NCBI GenBank assembly: GCA_035048485.1
Contig: CM068581.1
Location: forward strand, 9,747,430 to 9,811,429
From: Pteria penguin
Lineage: Eukaryota; Mollusca; Bivalvia; Pterioida; Pteriidae
DNA length: 64,000 nucleotides
Reading direction: 5' to 3'
Shown here: one piece after another, positions 12,089 through 24,900 of the stretch
Layout: each line of letters opens with the position of its first letter
Position numbering within the stretch: position 1 is the stretch's first letter
The notes under the pieces: model-generated
The model's database searches: none
Told to the model about the DNA's origin: nothing
What the model saw: the letters and a program-made list of their open reading frames with translations, nothing else
Program-made: the position numbers and the translations under genes

Positions 12089-13490
12089 CATCAGTCTATG
12101 CTTTGGAATGGTAGAGGTACATCAGTCTATGCTTTGGAATGGTAGAGGTACATCAGTCTATGCTTTGGAATGGTAGAGGTACATCAGTCTATGCTTTGGA
12201 ATGGTAGAAGTACATCAGTCTTTGCTATAGAATGGTAGAGGTACATCAGTCTATGCTATGGAATGGTAGAGGTACATCAGTCTATGCTTTGGAATGGTAG
12301 AGGTACATCAGTCTATGCTTTGGAATGGTAGAGGTACATCAGTCTATGCTTTGGAATGGTAGAAGTACATCAGTCTTTGCTATAGAATGATAGAGGTACA
12401 TCAGTCTATGCTTTGGAATGGTAGAGGTACATCAGTCTATGCTTTGGAATGGTAGAAGTACATCAGTCTTTGCTATAGAATGGTAGAGGTACATCAGTCT
12501 TTGCTATGGAATGGTAGAGGTACATCAGTCTATGCTATGGAATGATAGAGGTACATCAGTCTATGCTATGGGATGGTAGAGGTACATCAGTCTATGCTAT
12601 GGAATGATAGAGGTTCATCAGTCTATGCTATGGAATGATAGAGGTACATCAGTCTATGCTATGAAATGGTAGAGGTACATCAGTCTATGCTATGGAATGA
12701 TAGAGGTACATCAGTCTATGCTATGGAATGATAGAGGTTCATCAGTCTATGCTATGGAATGATAGAGGTACATCAGTCTTTGCCATGGAATGGTAGAGGT
12801 ACCAATGGAATGATAGAGGTACATCAGTCTATGCTATGGAATGGTAGAGGTACATCAGTCTATGCTATGGAATGATAGAGGTTCATCAGTCTGTGCTATG
12901 GAATGATAGAGGTACATCAGTCTTTGCTATGGAATGGTAGAGGTACATCAGTCTTTGCTATGGAATGGTAGAGGAACATCAGTCTTTGCTATAGAATGGT
13001 AGAGGTACATCAGTCTTTGCTATGGAATGATAGAGGTACATCAGTCTATGCTATAGAATGGAAGAGGTACATCAGTCTTTGCTATGGAATGGTAGAGGTA
13101 CATCAGTCTATGCTATGGAATGGTAGAGGTACATCAGTCTATGCTATGAAATGGTAGAGGTACATCAGTCTATGCTATGGAATGGTAGAGGTTCATCAGT
13201 CTATGCTATAGAATGGTAGAGGTACATCAGTCTTTGCTATGGAATGGTAGAGGTACATCAGTCTATGCTATGGGATGGTAGAGGTACATTAGTCTTTGCC
13301 ATGGAATGGTAGAGGTACATCAGTCTATGCTATGGAATGGTAGAGGTTCATCAGTCTTTGCTATAGAATGGTAGAGGTACATCAGTCTTTGCCATGGAAT
13401 GGTAGAGGTACATTAGTCTGCTAGAAGTTAAGCAGTCTATGCTATGAAATGTTAGATGTACATCAGTATATGCTATAGAATGATTACGGA
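12089..13490. repeat. 31-bp minisatellite, well-preserved right part
   Basis: About 45 copies of a 31-bp unit (tacatcagtctatgctatgg followed by aatggtagagg). Variant positions (ctatgg/ctttgg, tatgct/tttgct, tagagg/tagaag, ggta/gata) occur in patches, suggesting recent block duplications. The period is 31 from 12121 to 12152 by direct count. Confidence 0.95.
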
Positions 13491-13772
13491 CATTAACTTC
13501 TCAATGTTTTATGCTAATAAACACATATTCATGTGACATAGAAAATGATAATAAAATAGACACTGTATCCATCTTGAAGTAACAATAAAGTATAGACAGT
13601 TCACTCAGTTCAAAGTCTATAACAAAGGCGACATTTGGTGGTGATTTGCTTGGGGATCTACACTATGGCTCACGTGATCTGAGCTTAGGTAACAGATTGG
13701 GATTAATTTCCATTTGCCAGTTAAAGCCAAAACCTATTTCCCCTTTCTGTTGAATAATATTAAGGTAAAAAA

Positions 13773-13805
<33 letters not shown>

Positions 13806-13939
13806 GTTTCCACTTTCCGGACCAACCCTATTTTGTATCGCCAACCCAATAAATCTTTTGGAGGTTTTAAAAAAAGTCAAGTCTTATTACTTTTCTAGAA
13901 TGATATCCACAGGAAGTTGTCAAGGAAGTAGTGTATGAT

Positions 13940-16135
13940 GTTTGCTATAATCTGATATTCTGTATGGTATAGTTGGTTTTATGTAGAATAGTATGCTGTA
14001 TGCTATAGTAGACGGTATGTTCTATGGCATAGTCTACAGTTTTTCTTCTTGCCTAAGGTATTACTTGTGGCATAATCCATAGTATGATATGAAACAGACT
14101 ATGTTCTATGTTACAGTCAAATGTCTGTTCTATAGTAAAGTTTAGAGAATGTTATATGCCAGAATATGGTATAGTCTAGAGTATATTCTATGATATTTCC
14201 TAGGGTCTCTTCTGTGGTATAGTTTAGGTCATGTTCAATTGTGTAGTGAAGAGTGTGTTCTATGGAATGGGTATGTTCTATTGTATGTAGGGTATGTTCT
14301 TTTGTATAGTTTAGGTTATCGTTTATGATATAATCTAAGTTATGTTCTATAGCATAGTATAGGGTATATTGTATGGTATAGTTCACAGTTATTTGTAGCT
14401 TCTTATTTGCCTTTATACTTTGGTCCTGAAATGATACACTGAAACTTAAAAATTTTAATATACGAGTTCAAGACCAATGGAAGGGGGCATATAAGAAGCT
14501 ACAAATACCTGTGGTATAGTCTAAGGTATGTTCTATGACATAGTCTAGAGTTATTCTATTGTGTAGTCTAGGATATGTTGTATGGTATAGTCTAATGTAT
14601 GTTCTATGGTAAAGCCTAAGGATATGTTCTATGGTATAACTAGGATATGTTATTTGGTACAGTCTGGGGTATATTCTGCAAAGACTAAGGCATGTTCTAT
14701 GGTAAAGATAAAGGTATGTTCTATGGTTTAGTCTAGCAGGGTATCTTGTATGGAAGTCTAGGGTAAGTGGTTTAATATTCTAGTGTTTATTGTTTAATAT
14801 ATGTTATAGAATAGGATATGTTATGGTAGAACATAGTGTATCTTCTATGGTATAACCTAGGCTATATTATATGGTACAGTCTGATGTATATTCTATGAAG
14901 AGGTTTGTTGTATGGTATATTATAGACTATAGGTTATTATGTTATATGGTAAAGTCTAGAGTATGTTATGCGATAATGTTTGGTAGTATGTTTTAGGATA
15001 TGATCTAGGTATGTTCTGTGGTACAGAAATGAGTATGTTCTGTGATATGATTTAGAGAATGTCCTGTGGTAAAGTTTGTGTATTTTCTATGGTGTAATCT
15101 AGGATTTGTTCCTTATAGCATTGTCTAGAGTATGTCTAGGATATGTTCTATGGTATAGTCTAGTGTATGGTGTATGACATAGTCTAGGATATGTTCTATG
15201 GTATAGTCTAGTGTATAGTGTATGATATAGTCTAGCATATGTTCTATGGTATAGTCTAGTGTATGGTGTATGATATAGTGTAGGATATGTTCTGTGGTAT
15301 AGTGTAGTGTATGGTGTATGATATAGTCAAGGATATGTTCTATGGTATAGTGTAGTGTATGGTGTATGATATAGTCTAGGATATGTTCTATGGTATAGTA
15401 TAGTGTATGTTGTATGATATAATCTAGGATATGTTCTATGGTATAGTCTAGTGTATGGTGTATGACATAGTCTAGGATATGTTCTATGGTATAGTGTAGT
15501 GTATGGTGTATGATATAGTGTAGGATATGTTCTGTGGTATAGTGTAGTGTATGGTGTATGATATAGTCTAGGATATGTTCTATGGTATAGTATAGTGTAT
15601 GTTGTATGATATAGTCTAGGATATGTTCTATGGTATAGTGAAGTGTATGGTGTATGATATAATCTAGGATATGTTCTATGGTATAGTATAGTGTATGTTG
15701 TATGATATAGTCTAGGATATGTTCTATGGTATAGTCTATTGTATGGTGTATGATATAGTCTAGCATATGTTCTATGGTATAGTCTAGTGTATGGTGTATG
15801 ATATAGTGTAGGATATGTTCTGTGGTATAGTGTAGTGTACAGTGTATGATCTGGTCTAGGATATGTTCTATGGTATAGTATAGTGTATGTTGTATGATAT
15901 AGTCTAGGATATGTTCTATGGTATAGTATAGTGTATATTATATGATATAGTCTAGGATATGTCCTATGGTATAGCCTAGGATATGTTCTATGGTATAGTC
16001 TAGTGTATGGTGTATGATATAGTCTAGGATATGTTCTATGGTATAGTGTAGTTTATGGTGTATGATATAGTCTATGTTCTATGGTATAGTCTAGAATATG
16101 TTCTATGGTATAGTCTAGTGTATGGTGTATGATAT
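13940..16135. repeat. 24-bp minisatellite with 48-bp higher-order unit
   Basis: The basic 24-bp unit (tatgttctatggtatagtct plus agga) repeats, and in the core (15120-16130) alternating units form a 48-bp dimer that alternates tatgttctatgg and tatggtgtatga. The left part (13940-15100) is diverged. Since 24 is a multiple of 3, one minus-strand frame stays open for 213 codons with an 8/16-residue repeat (HILDYIIH-like). I take that as an artefact. The array is interrupted by a hairpin element at 14384. Confidence 0.93.
14384..14513. mobile_element. Hairpin (MITE-like) insertion in the 24-bp array
   Basis: About 130 bp with inverted ends: left cacagttatttgtagcttct, right agaagctacaaatacctgtg. 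The arms extend inwards (tatttgccttta / gaagggggcatat, tactttggtc / gaccaatgg) with mismatches. Unrelated to the surrounding repeat, so a foldback insertion is likely. No target duplication could be separated from the array background. Confidence 0.6.
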
Positions 16136-17039
16136 GTTAAATAAGTAATTTAGGAAAAAATATCAGAGGAATTCTGACATCTTTTTTTCACACATTTTTG
16201 TATCATTGTCAATTTACAGTTGCAAGATGCAGTCAGTTATTTGAAAATTAGTAAATTGTGCTAAGGTTAGCGATTTGGGCCCCTGTTTTAATAGATATTA
16301 TTTGATATGATTCATTGAGTAGGTTATGACAGGCATTCTCTTGTCCGTGTGATTTATGGTATTATATGTTATTCTATCTTGCATAACCTGCATCCTTTGG
16401 GATTATTATATAGCAGTGTTAATACCTCAATAAATAAAGTTCACACAGATCGCACTCTGGCTGTACGGGTCCAATGATGCTATTTCTGACACTTGAGGTT
16501 AGATGGATAGAGTTCATATTTCTGTAAAACTCAATTAGCATTGTGCCTCTCTTGAATATATTTATTACAAATGTTGAACAAACATTTTTCTTGATGTTTT
16601 TAAATCGTAGAGGGAACAAGTCGCTTGTAGATATCAGTAAAATAAAGGATTCTCACTCAGGAAAAAAATACGTGTAAAGAGTGGTATATATTCTTAAATT
16701 TAAAGACATTTTTGACGTGTAGAGAGAAGTATTGACAGTGCAATGACATAGTAATGAGATAAAACTGATGGAGAGAGACACACGACTGATACATGACTTT
16801 GATCTGATACTTCTAGCATATGAACAGCAGCTATTTACATATCCCTATGCGATCCCAAAACATATCTGTTAACATTGTGTTGATTGGATTTACGATAAAC
16901 TATCCCCCTCTACTTGATATGTAATCTAGCTATTTTAATTTTATTTCATTTCCCCAAGTGGTTGATTCTATCTTCAGTACCAAGATGTGTATGTCAGATT
17001 ACGCTTCCTACTTAACGTACATCCCTCCCTTGCCATAGA

Positions 17040-17470
17040 GAGATAACTCGGCTGACGAGTTGTAAGCATTGATGTCTGTCTGTCGGTGTGTATGCCTGTT
17101 TTACCTAATGTGATTTACTTGTCTCCCATGCCATAAAGTGATAACTCGGCTGACGAGTTGTAAACATTGATGTCTGTCTGTCGGTTTGTATTGCTGTTTT
17201 ACCTAATGTGATTTACTTGTCTCCCATGCCATAGAGAGATAACTCGGCTGACAAGTTGTAGGCATTGATGTCTGTCTGTCGGTGTGTATGCCTGTTTTCA
17301 CCTAATGTGATTTACTTGTCTCCTATGCCATAGAGAATAACTCAGCTGACGAGGTGTCATTGTTGTAAGCATTGATGTTTGTCTGTCGGTCTGTATGCCT
17401 GTTTCTACCTTAATGTGATTTACTTGTCTCCTATGCCATATGCCATATGATGACTCAGCTGGCGAGGTGT
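17040..17470. repeat. 98-bp tandem repeat, ~4.5 copies
   Basis: The word gataactcggctgacgagtt recurs at 17042, 17140, 17238 and (mutated) about 17335 and 17445, with tgatgtctgtctgtcggt and cctaatgtgatttacttgtc in each unit. The last copies are diverged. Confidence 0.9.
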
Positions 17471-18133
17471 CAGTCGGTCGGTTCTTATACATTCAGCTTT
17501 AAAGAACCAGCTTTAAAGAACTTTAAAGAAGTCTAAGGGTCTGACAGTGGGTCGGTTCATATGATGGAACGCTACTGGAACTTCCAACATACAGAATGGA
17601 CAATTTTACCAGTATTGCTCGTTTGCTTACTGCAGGAGAACATGAAGTTGTTGCAATGCTTACAATTGAATTTTATTATTGAAAAAAAAAACGACCCAGC
17701 ATGGATTATTCCCCATTGAAAAAAAACTACCCAATATTGATAGAACGAATATGGTTTCCCCCTTCAGGATAAAAAGGGGGAAAGAATATGATTTGTATTA
17801 GACCTATATTAACCTGTTTTATAATACAGGATCAAATGTTGTATTGTCAAAAAAAATTAAAAATAACCCCCCCCCCCCCCAATTAAGCCCCCATCTATTA
17901 GATACTTTAACTTCTATCTCTTTTATCTCTAAACTTGCATCGCCATTCAGTATTCTTCTACTTTTAAAACAAATATAATAAATACCAGTATAGAGACGAT
18001 AAACCATGTCAAGATGGCGAGAAGGCATTTGTTTTTATGTGACATCTTATTGGAAATTGAGTCAATGTAGATGCGTTTACCACTATAGTTTATGCAGAGA
18101 CATAGACCAGTGATTGGGAAGGCAAATAGGATC

Positions 18134-18975
18134 AATGGGACTATGGCCTCTCTTGCCGGCGACTCGATGGGCCATTTTCAATTTCTATGGGCCATCTCAT
18201 TTTTTCATTGAGCCATTTTAGCATGTTTTTTTTTGGTGCACAAAATGTCATACAATTGAATCAGACACTTCCAAATTACTAAGTTTGTGAATACAGAATA
18301 ATACAAAACAACAGAAACAGTAAACAACCTCTTGTAAATGCATTGTGTTTACCGTTAGCTACACATACTTTACCAAACATTTTATTGGTGGAAAAGTATA
18401 GCCAAGGCCATATCTTCAACCAGCGATCATGCAGTGTTCTTTTACGATCGTGGCCCTGGGCAGGGTAGGGTATATCGCCATCACCCTCATCATGCTCAGA
18501 TATTTCGGTAGGTCCCGATGGAGCATCTCCCGCATTTTTGTCGGGAGGTAGTGTACTTGACTGATGGGAGAAGAACCTTAGCTTCGTTTGCTTAGGGTCC
18601 GGTTTTGGAACTTTTTTGGATGGCATTTTTGTGTACTACAATATCGTTAGGTACTAAGCATGTAGACCGTTTTGAATCTCCCCGCGCTGAAGAGTTTAGT
18701 TTATTTGAGAGAGCAAATTTGATTGGATTATGCATGAATCGATCAACCAATCGAATAAACCTCGTTTCCATCGGATATGATAAGATGAACAAAATGACGA
18801 AACCGATAACGGACTTCGAAATTTGGTAGTCCTACGAGATCGACGCGAAGGCTGACTGTTCACGAGCTCGATATGCCGACTTGTATGTCACACTATCTCA
18901 GATTTTCGTAATGCGCACCTGGGCGCACCGAGGAGATAGTTTAATGCGCGCTTTCCGTCTGAATGGGACTATGGC
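18134..18975. repeat. 14-bp direct repeats inside the hAT-like element
   Basis: aatgggactatggc occurs at 18134-18147 and 18962-18975, one near each end of the element and both in + orientation. Given the inverted ends outside them, they are subterminal repeats, possibly transposase-binding sites, rather than a target duplication. Confidence 0.5.
18279..18626 (-). pseudogene. TTF/BED-type zinc-finger N-terminus of hAT-related protein
   Basis: ATG at 18626 opens MPSKKVPKPDPKQTKLRFFS, a low-complexity acidic linker, then RTLHDRWLKIWPWLYFSTNK and MFGKVCVANGKHNAFTRGC. This resembles the W-x-x-x-(Y/W)PWL...MxCxxC...GKxNAFTxGC start of TTF-type zinc fingers in ZNF862/KIAA1586-like proteins, which carry a C-terminal hAT dimerisation domain. 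The first zinc-binding Cys of the CxxC pair is Gly here (MFGKVC). Similarity stops after NAFTRG at AGAG|GTTGTT, which could be an old splice donor or a deletion edge; the remaining 14 residues are hydrophobic and unrelated. CpG-containing sequence with CCAAT-like words (18690-18760) lies upstream. I regard it as a dead fragment of the surrounding element. Confidence 0.55.
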
Positions 18976-20618
18976 GCAGGGCGCGTTGCCTTCCCGATCA
19001 CTGATAGACTACTTTCAAAAAGTAGTCTATGTCTCTGAGTTTATGATAGTATACTATAGTTAAATTTACTACACACTTTCCGAAAAAGATCGTATCGGGT
19101 GACTAAAACTTTGTTGCAATATCTGAATATGATATTTTTTGTGTTTATGTATCATCCATCATGCAAATGACGGAATAGATTAGAACAAAGCACCAATACG
19201 ATGTTGATATGGTTTATAGGCATCCAAAGTACAGGAAATTTTTACTTCTCGTGCAGTAAACGATAGTATACTATTGTAAATTTTCGTAAGGGTATAATTG
19301 TTTCTTTGCGTTTTGGCTTCTCCATTATAATCCTATGGAATCTCGTCCTGATAAGTTCAAATGACTCTTGGAAAGTGGTCGAATATCCAGAACCATCTAC
19401 GGTTTGAATATTCCGTTGAAATGACGATCCGGAAACAACAAGGGGAAGGTTTAAACCAGGTCGGTTTATCCGCTTAGGAGAAAGACCGTAGAAATAAAAC
19501 TTCCCCTTTCAAAGGGAAGGGGGGCGTTCATTTTATCCAGGGGATCTACACAGTCGGATAATCTATGCTACAACACCGTTAATAGGCGTAATATACATAT
19601 AGTAGCGTAGACCACACAGATAGAGCAATGCTGTGCAGATCTTTCGCTAGATATATGTCACATTAGATCTCCCAAGTAAATGCATTTATTAAAACAAATT
19701 TAATATAATTATAGATACTTGATTGCAGATCGCAAAATTTAGCAATGTATAGGAGCACCAAGCACCATCAGAGTGCTGTTAACGGAGTCTGGGGATTCTG
19801 TATGACACTTGGTTATTTTATTCTGTATATACAGCAGTAAGTGCAAGGATTAGATTGTAAAAAAGGCACGAATTACTTCTGATGAGAAGGTGTTTATAGC
19901 TCTTGTCATGAAGAAAGTTCTTACTTTAAAAATTGATATGTCACAAAAATACAATTTCCTTTGTAAATAAAGAATAGAGTATTATTTATCCTATAGGTCT
20001 ACGCACATGCGATCTCATTCAATAATGAATGACATACAGTTATTACCATTCTGTGCATTTGACTTGCTCGATAACTTACCAAGTTATTACCATACTGCTC
20101 GATAATTTACCCAGTTAAATTCGATCTTTTTCATACCTATGTGAATTGAGCGTGTTATTCTGAAAGAAAGTCCACATGCGGCTTTGAATCCCCCACTCTT
20201 CACAGATTATCACACGACCATGAAAGTTGCAGTATACACATGTACATGTAAATAAACAAGATATACAAAGAATGGAGGAGATAATAACCATTAAGTATAC
20301 AACTCCTTTTTTGTATTAACAAAATAAAGTACAATTTCATTTCATCGTGTTATTTTCAATGCTTCCAGCAGCAAGCCTAAAATAACTTACTCTAAGATTG
20401 ATGTTCCATGTGGTTCTACTAACAATGAAGAGGCAATTAAAGTTAGTGAGCCCCTCTACCATAAGACAGTATAGTGATTGATGTAGGCATATGCTAATAT
20501 CAAGTAAACAGATCAACTGAAACCTACCCATCGCCCATCGTGGGTCTCCATGTTTCAGGGTTGTAACTGGTGTAGGGAAAATTAAATACGTCATAATACG
20601 AAAACATGTGTAATAAAT

Positions 20619-20745
20619 GGGTAATTAATGATCAACTGTAATAAATCAATAAAAAAGAGGGTAATTAATGATCAGCTGTAATAAATCAATAAAAAAGAGG
20701 GTGATTAATGATCACCTTTAATAAATCAATAAAAAGAGGGTGATT
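20619..20745. repeat. 40-bp tandem repeat, 3 copies
   Basis: gggtaattaatgatcaactg followed by taataaatcaataaaaaaga, repeated from 20619, 20659 and 20699 with a few changes. Confidence 0.9.
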
Positions 20746-20889
20746 TTTAAAGAGTAATATAAACATGTACTAGTTCGTTGGGTAAAACATCAAAACAGGG
20801 GTGTTGTATTGATACTTCATTTCCATAAATCTGTATCAAGTGGTCTGATTACATGTATATATATAGTTTGAATATTTTTTATTTTTTTA

Positions 20890-21990
20890 TGCCCCGCCAT
20901 GTATGGCAGGGGCATTAAGTGTTTGCTCTTCCGTCCTTCCGTTCTTCTGTCCATCCGTCACACATTGGTTTCCGGGTGATAACTCGAGTACCTTTTAGCA
21001 TGATCAATTCAAATTTGGATATATGCTTAGTTATTAAAAGAGTAAGTACCCTATAAATTTTGGAGATCAAAAGGTCAAAGGCCAAGATCACAACTGATGA
21101 AAATATACTGTCATTATTGGTTTCTGGATGATAACTCAAGTACATTTTAACACCTTCAAATCGAATTTTGGATATATACTTACTTATCAAGAGAGGAAGA
21201 ATATTGATTTTGGGGTCAAAAGGTCAAAGGTCGTCACAGCTGATGAAAATCGACTGTAATTCTTGGTTTGTGGATGATAACGCAAGTACCTTTCCACATA
21301 TTCAAACAAATTTGGATATATATATGTACTTACTTATCAAGAGAAGACTCAGGGTTCAAAGGTCAAGGTCACAGATGATGAACAAAGACTGTAATTAATG
21401 GTTTTCAAATGATTACTCAAGTACCTTTCATTGTATTCAACTCAAATTTGAATATATGCTAACTTATCAAGAGAGGAAATACCCTTTAGATTTTGGGGTC
21501 GAAAGGTCAAAGGCTGATGAAGATAGTCTTATTATTGGTTTTTGATGATTACTCAAGTACCTTTCATCATATTCAAACCAAATTTGGATATATGCTTACT
21601 TATCAAGAGAGGAAGAATCCTATTGATTTTTGGTCCGAAGGTCAAAGGCCACGGCTGATGAAAATAGTCTTTTATTATTTCGTTTTGGATAATTACTCAA
21701 GTACCTTTCATCATATTCAAATCAAATTTGGATATATGTTTACTTATCAAGAGAGGAAGAACCCTATTGATTGTGGGGTTAAAAGGTCAAAGGTCACAAC
21801 TGATGGAAAAAGTTTGTTATTGGTTTTTTATGATTACTCAAGTACCTTTTATCAAATTCAAATCAAATTTGGATATATGCTTACTTTTCAAGAGAGGAAG
21901 AACCCTATTGATTTTGGGGTTATAAGGTCGAAGGGCAAGGTAACAGCTGATAAAAAAGTATGAAATTATTGGTTTCTAAGTGATTCTCAT
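20890..21990. repeat. GCCCCGCC-headed element with ~140-bp tandem units
   Basis: It begins with a short palindrome (tgccccgcca, 4-base spacer, tggcaggggca at 20890-20914), then ccgtcctt/ccgttctt/ccatccgtc, then seven diverged ~140-bp units. Each unit has gataactcaagtacctttca, tcaaatttggatatatgctt, acttatcaagagaggaag and ttttggggtcaaaaggtcaa. No matching right terminus was found. The organisation parallels that of 57671-58188. Short plus-strand open frames across the units are repeat products. Confidence 0.75.
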
Positions 21991-24900
21991 ATACATGTAT
22001 TATTATATATTATTAAATGTTCATCAGAATTTGATCATATTTCACATATTGGATGAACGCCTCCATTGATGGAGAGAGACCGCAACTACCGTCATACAAT
22101 TTAATACAATATTACCCCTTTGTTATGAATAGTATATAATGTTTCGTAATATGCAATATGAAAATTGTAAGTCGAGTTTATATATATGATGTATGACTGT
22201 ATGTGCTTAACAAGTTTACTCCGTAGTCTGTTATCAAACAGTAATGAATTGGAAATAATGGAGCGAGCAGTAGTGATGTGTAGGAGCTGTTGTAATGTTT
22301 TCATGATAAAACAGCAATATCCGAGAAAGGTTCTTCCAGCCAGAGCATTGTAATGAGGTTAGAGATGATTGGGATGGATGCAGGGTGGTGATTCTCCAGG
22401 CATTGCATGCAATCTGTTCCATTATAAGCCCGAACTTGTTCGCTGTTGGAGGGCCTAATTGACAGTAAAGCTCGAAATATGGTAGAAAAGTGATACAATG
22501 TCACGTGTCTGGAACATAGAAATATAAAGTCCTATTCAGAACTAAGTCAAAACCTCTGCAGAATTATGGGAAAGCCAGACTTTGACTATTTGAGCATTAT
22601 ATACATTAATCTCTGTGAAACCCGAAATTTGCCAACGTTTTCGATCATTGAAATGATGGATTGGGGGAACGTCGTGTCCAGATGTTTCTAGAATTTTCCC
22701 CTTAGAAATACCATTCTTAGATTTCTGGAATTTATTTCATTTGACATTTGTCTGAGATAGTATGATATTGTATATCGTACTTACTGAATACTATATAAAC
22801 TGAAAACGTTAATACTTAGTGACTTGTTCGATGCTACACGTCCTGCTGTATTGACAGTGCGTTGTTGGTTGTTCGGGCACTGTTTCCCGTCTTTCATGTC
22901 CTTATTGAAGTCCCCCTCCTCTGTTGTGTGGGAATTGACACCTTGGTAATAAAGAGGGGCATGAAGGGCATTGTGTCCTGTGGAATCTCAGAAGGAGTTG
23001 TGGTATCAGAACAAACGCAGTGATTGCTAACCAGCCGTAGTCATCAAAACACAATTTATCAAGTAGATATGGTTTTCGTTGTAACAGACTTTCCCAAGTG
23101 ATTTGTATATGATATACCATACGGGTAATGTATCTGATAACAGCCTCATATGGCTGAAAATAATTTATCTAAATTTATTATGTCGGAGCAGTTTGTATGT
23201 GTACGTGTGCTTTGTAGAGTATTGGCGGAAGTGGGGGTATAGGTGAAATGAAAAGAGAAATAGAAATAGGCTGCAATTTCTTAAATGTGTGTGAAAATGG
23301 ATGGAGAACTCTTTATTCCAAACGTTCAGATTTCCTTCCTCTGAAAAAAACCAACTATCTAGACTCAATTAGTTGGGCTAATAGAGTGTGTTACGTAATG
23401 TGTGTATGAGGAGGCGGGAAGTAGGCATATAGATCCACATGTTTACCATTATCACTCCTAGAGTGACCACAAACGATCTGAGCAGGAACTCTGACTAATC
23501 CCCCTCTCTGCCAGTTGTATTAACCGTAATACCAGCCTTCACATTGTATTGAAGATATTTTATTCAGGGCATTATATCCATGGATTCTGTTGGAAATCAG
23601 GTGTATCTGGTGTTTATTGTCTGTAGAATATCAGAGAAACAATCAATGCTTGGCTGAGTCTGAAGGGAAACATTATTAAGATGTAAATATAAACTAACGT
23701 ATTAATTAACTAATTTATCAACGTACTTACTTTCTTACTTAGTGCCAGTAAATACGTAAGTGAATAAATAATGCTACTCTTGAAATTATCTCTGTGCTAA
23801 ACGTTTTTACGATATCTTTCGTTTTCTGGATAATTACTGTTTTAAATGACTGCTGCTGCTTGTAATGGTCGTCCCCTAAGCCTTCTTAACTCAATGTTTA
23901 TTCGTTTATAGTCATTTCATCATCAAGTACACGTATATCTATTTTCAGGTTAAAATCAATTCGTTTATTTGTACTTTCTTTCAGAAAAGTGCGCCATGCT
24001 AATTAGCCCACTGAATAAATATAGTCCTACAATTGTATTTAGATGCAACTATTGCATGACTATAGAAGATTAAACCAAGCCGTTGAGCTCAGTTTCCGGA
24101 AAGCTTCGATCGCTAATCACTGATTGGCTGTGATGTTTTGTTGTCACACAATTCCTAGGTGAATGACAGGTGGTGCTATTCATTTGAACTTGTTTATGAT
24201 TTTATGATTAAGGTTTTTATGTTTTATTTACAATGTCCGTATTTCATTTATGCAACATAATGCAGTGTTTTGTATTAGTTTAACAATCTGATTTTTAGTT
24301 CGGCAAGAGTAAACGAAAACAATGTGCTAAATATATTCAAAATATCTCATTAAACTATTGAGAGAAATTGAATGTGAAGATTTGACTGTTACTAATTTAA
24401 AGACATAGAAATGTGAAAAAGATCATCTGCAAAACAAGAACCTGAAATGCACGTGTTGCTTTGTGTTGACCGACGAAAGATTGGCATGTTGAGATTGGCT
24501 GGTTGTATCAAGTAAAGGCGCCCGTCGGAGCACAGGTAACCGCGCCCTCTGGTCAATCACTCTATATTTCGTGGAGAGATAATCCAGAAAACAGACAGTT
24601 GATCTTAAACAATGATTAAGTGCGGGTTTCATTGATGGTCTGTTACTCAGGTGACATAAAGAAACTAATTTTTGAGAAAATGGGATACATGTAGTCTGTT
24701 GAAACGCCATTAGTTAACATTAGACATTTCCATGTATCTTCTGTATTTTCTCGTCCAGTAAGTATTTGTACTGATGTAGAAGTACCTATTGCGATGGTAC
24801 AAAGATAACGGGCTTTGTTCGATTAAAATGATTTTGTTTCTTCTGTAGTAAATACTAGATTGAATAAATTGAAGAATTATAAAGATCAGTACACTATAAC

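Larger units (their letters stand above)
18095..19037. mobile_element. hAT-like element with 8-bp target duplication
   Basis: Terminal inverted repeats: the left end cagagacatagac then cagtgattgggaaggcaa; the right end read in reverse is cagagacatagac, a 21-bp hairpin insertion, then cagtgatcgggaaggcaa. The flanking 8 bases agtttatg (18087-18094) recur at 19038-19045. An 8-bp duplication and a YARNG-type end (CAGAG) are characteristic of the hAT superfamily. The minus-strand zinc-finger fragment inside (18279-18626) resembles the N-terminus of hAT-related proteins. At 943 bp it lacks room for a transposase core, so it is non-autonomous. Confidence 0.75.

Noticed and set aside
12089..13490. 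CRISPR-like regular array
   Set aside because: Direct tandem units without unique spacers, in an animal genome.
15125..15766. 213-codon minus-strand open frame with an 8/16-residue repeat
   Set aside because: The 24-bp repeat is a multiple of 3, so one frame stays open by default; no signal or family features.
17819..18135. Minus-strand frames with a hydrophobic stretch downstream of the zinc-finger fragment
   Set aside because: They cross the left end of the hAT-like element and a C-run; no homology recognised and no consistent splice link.
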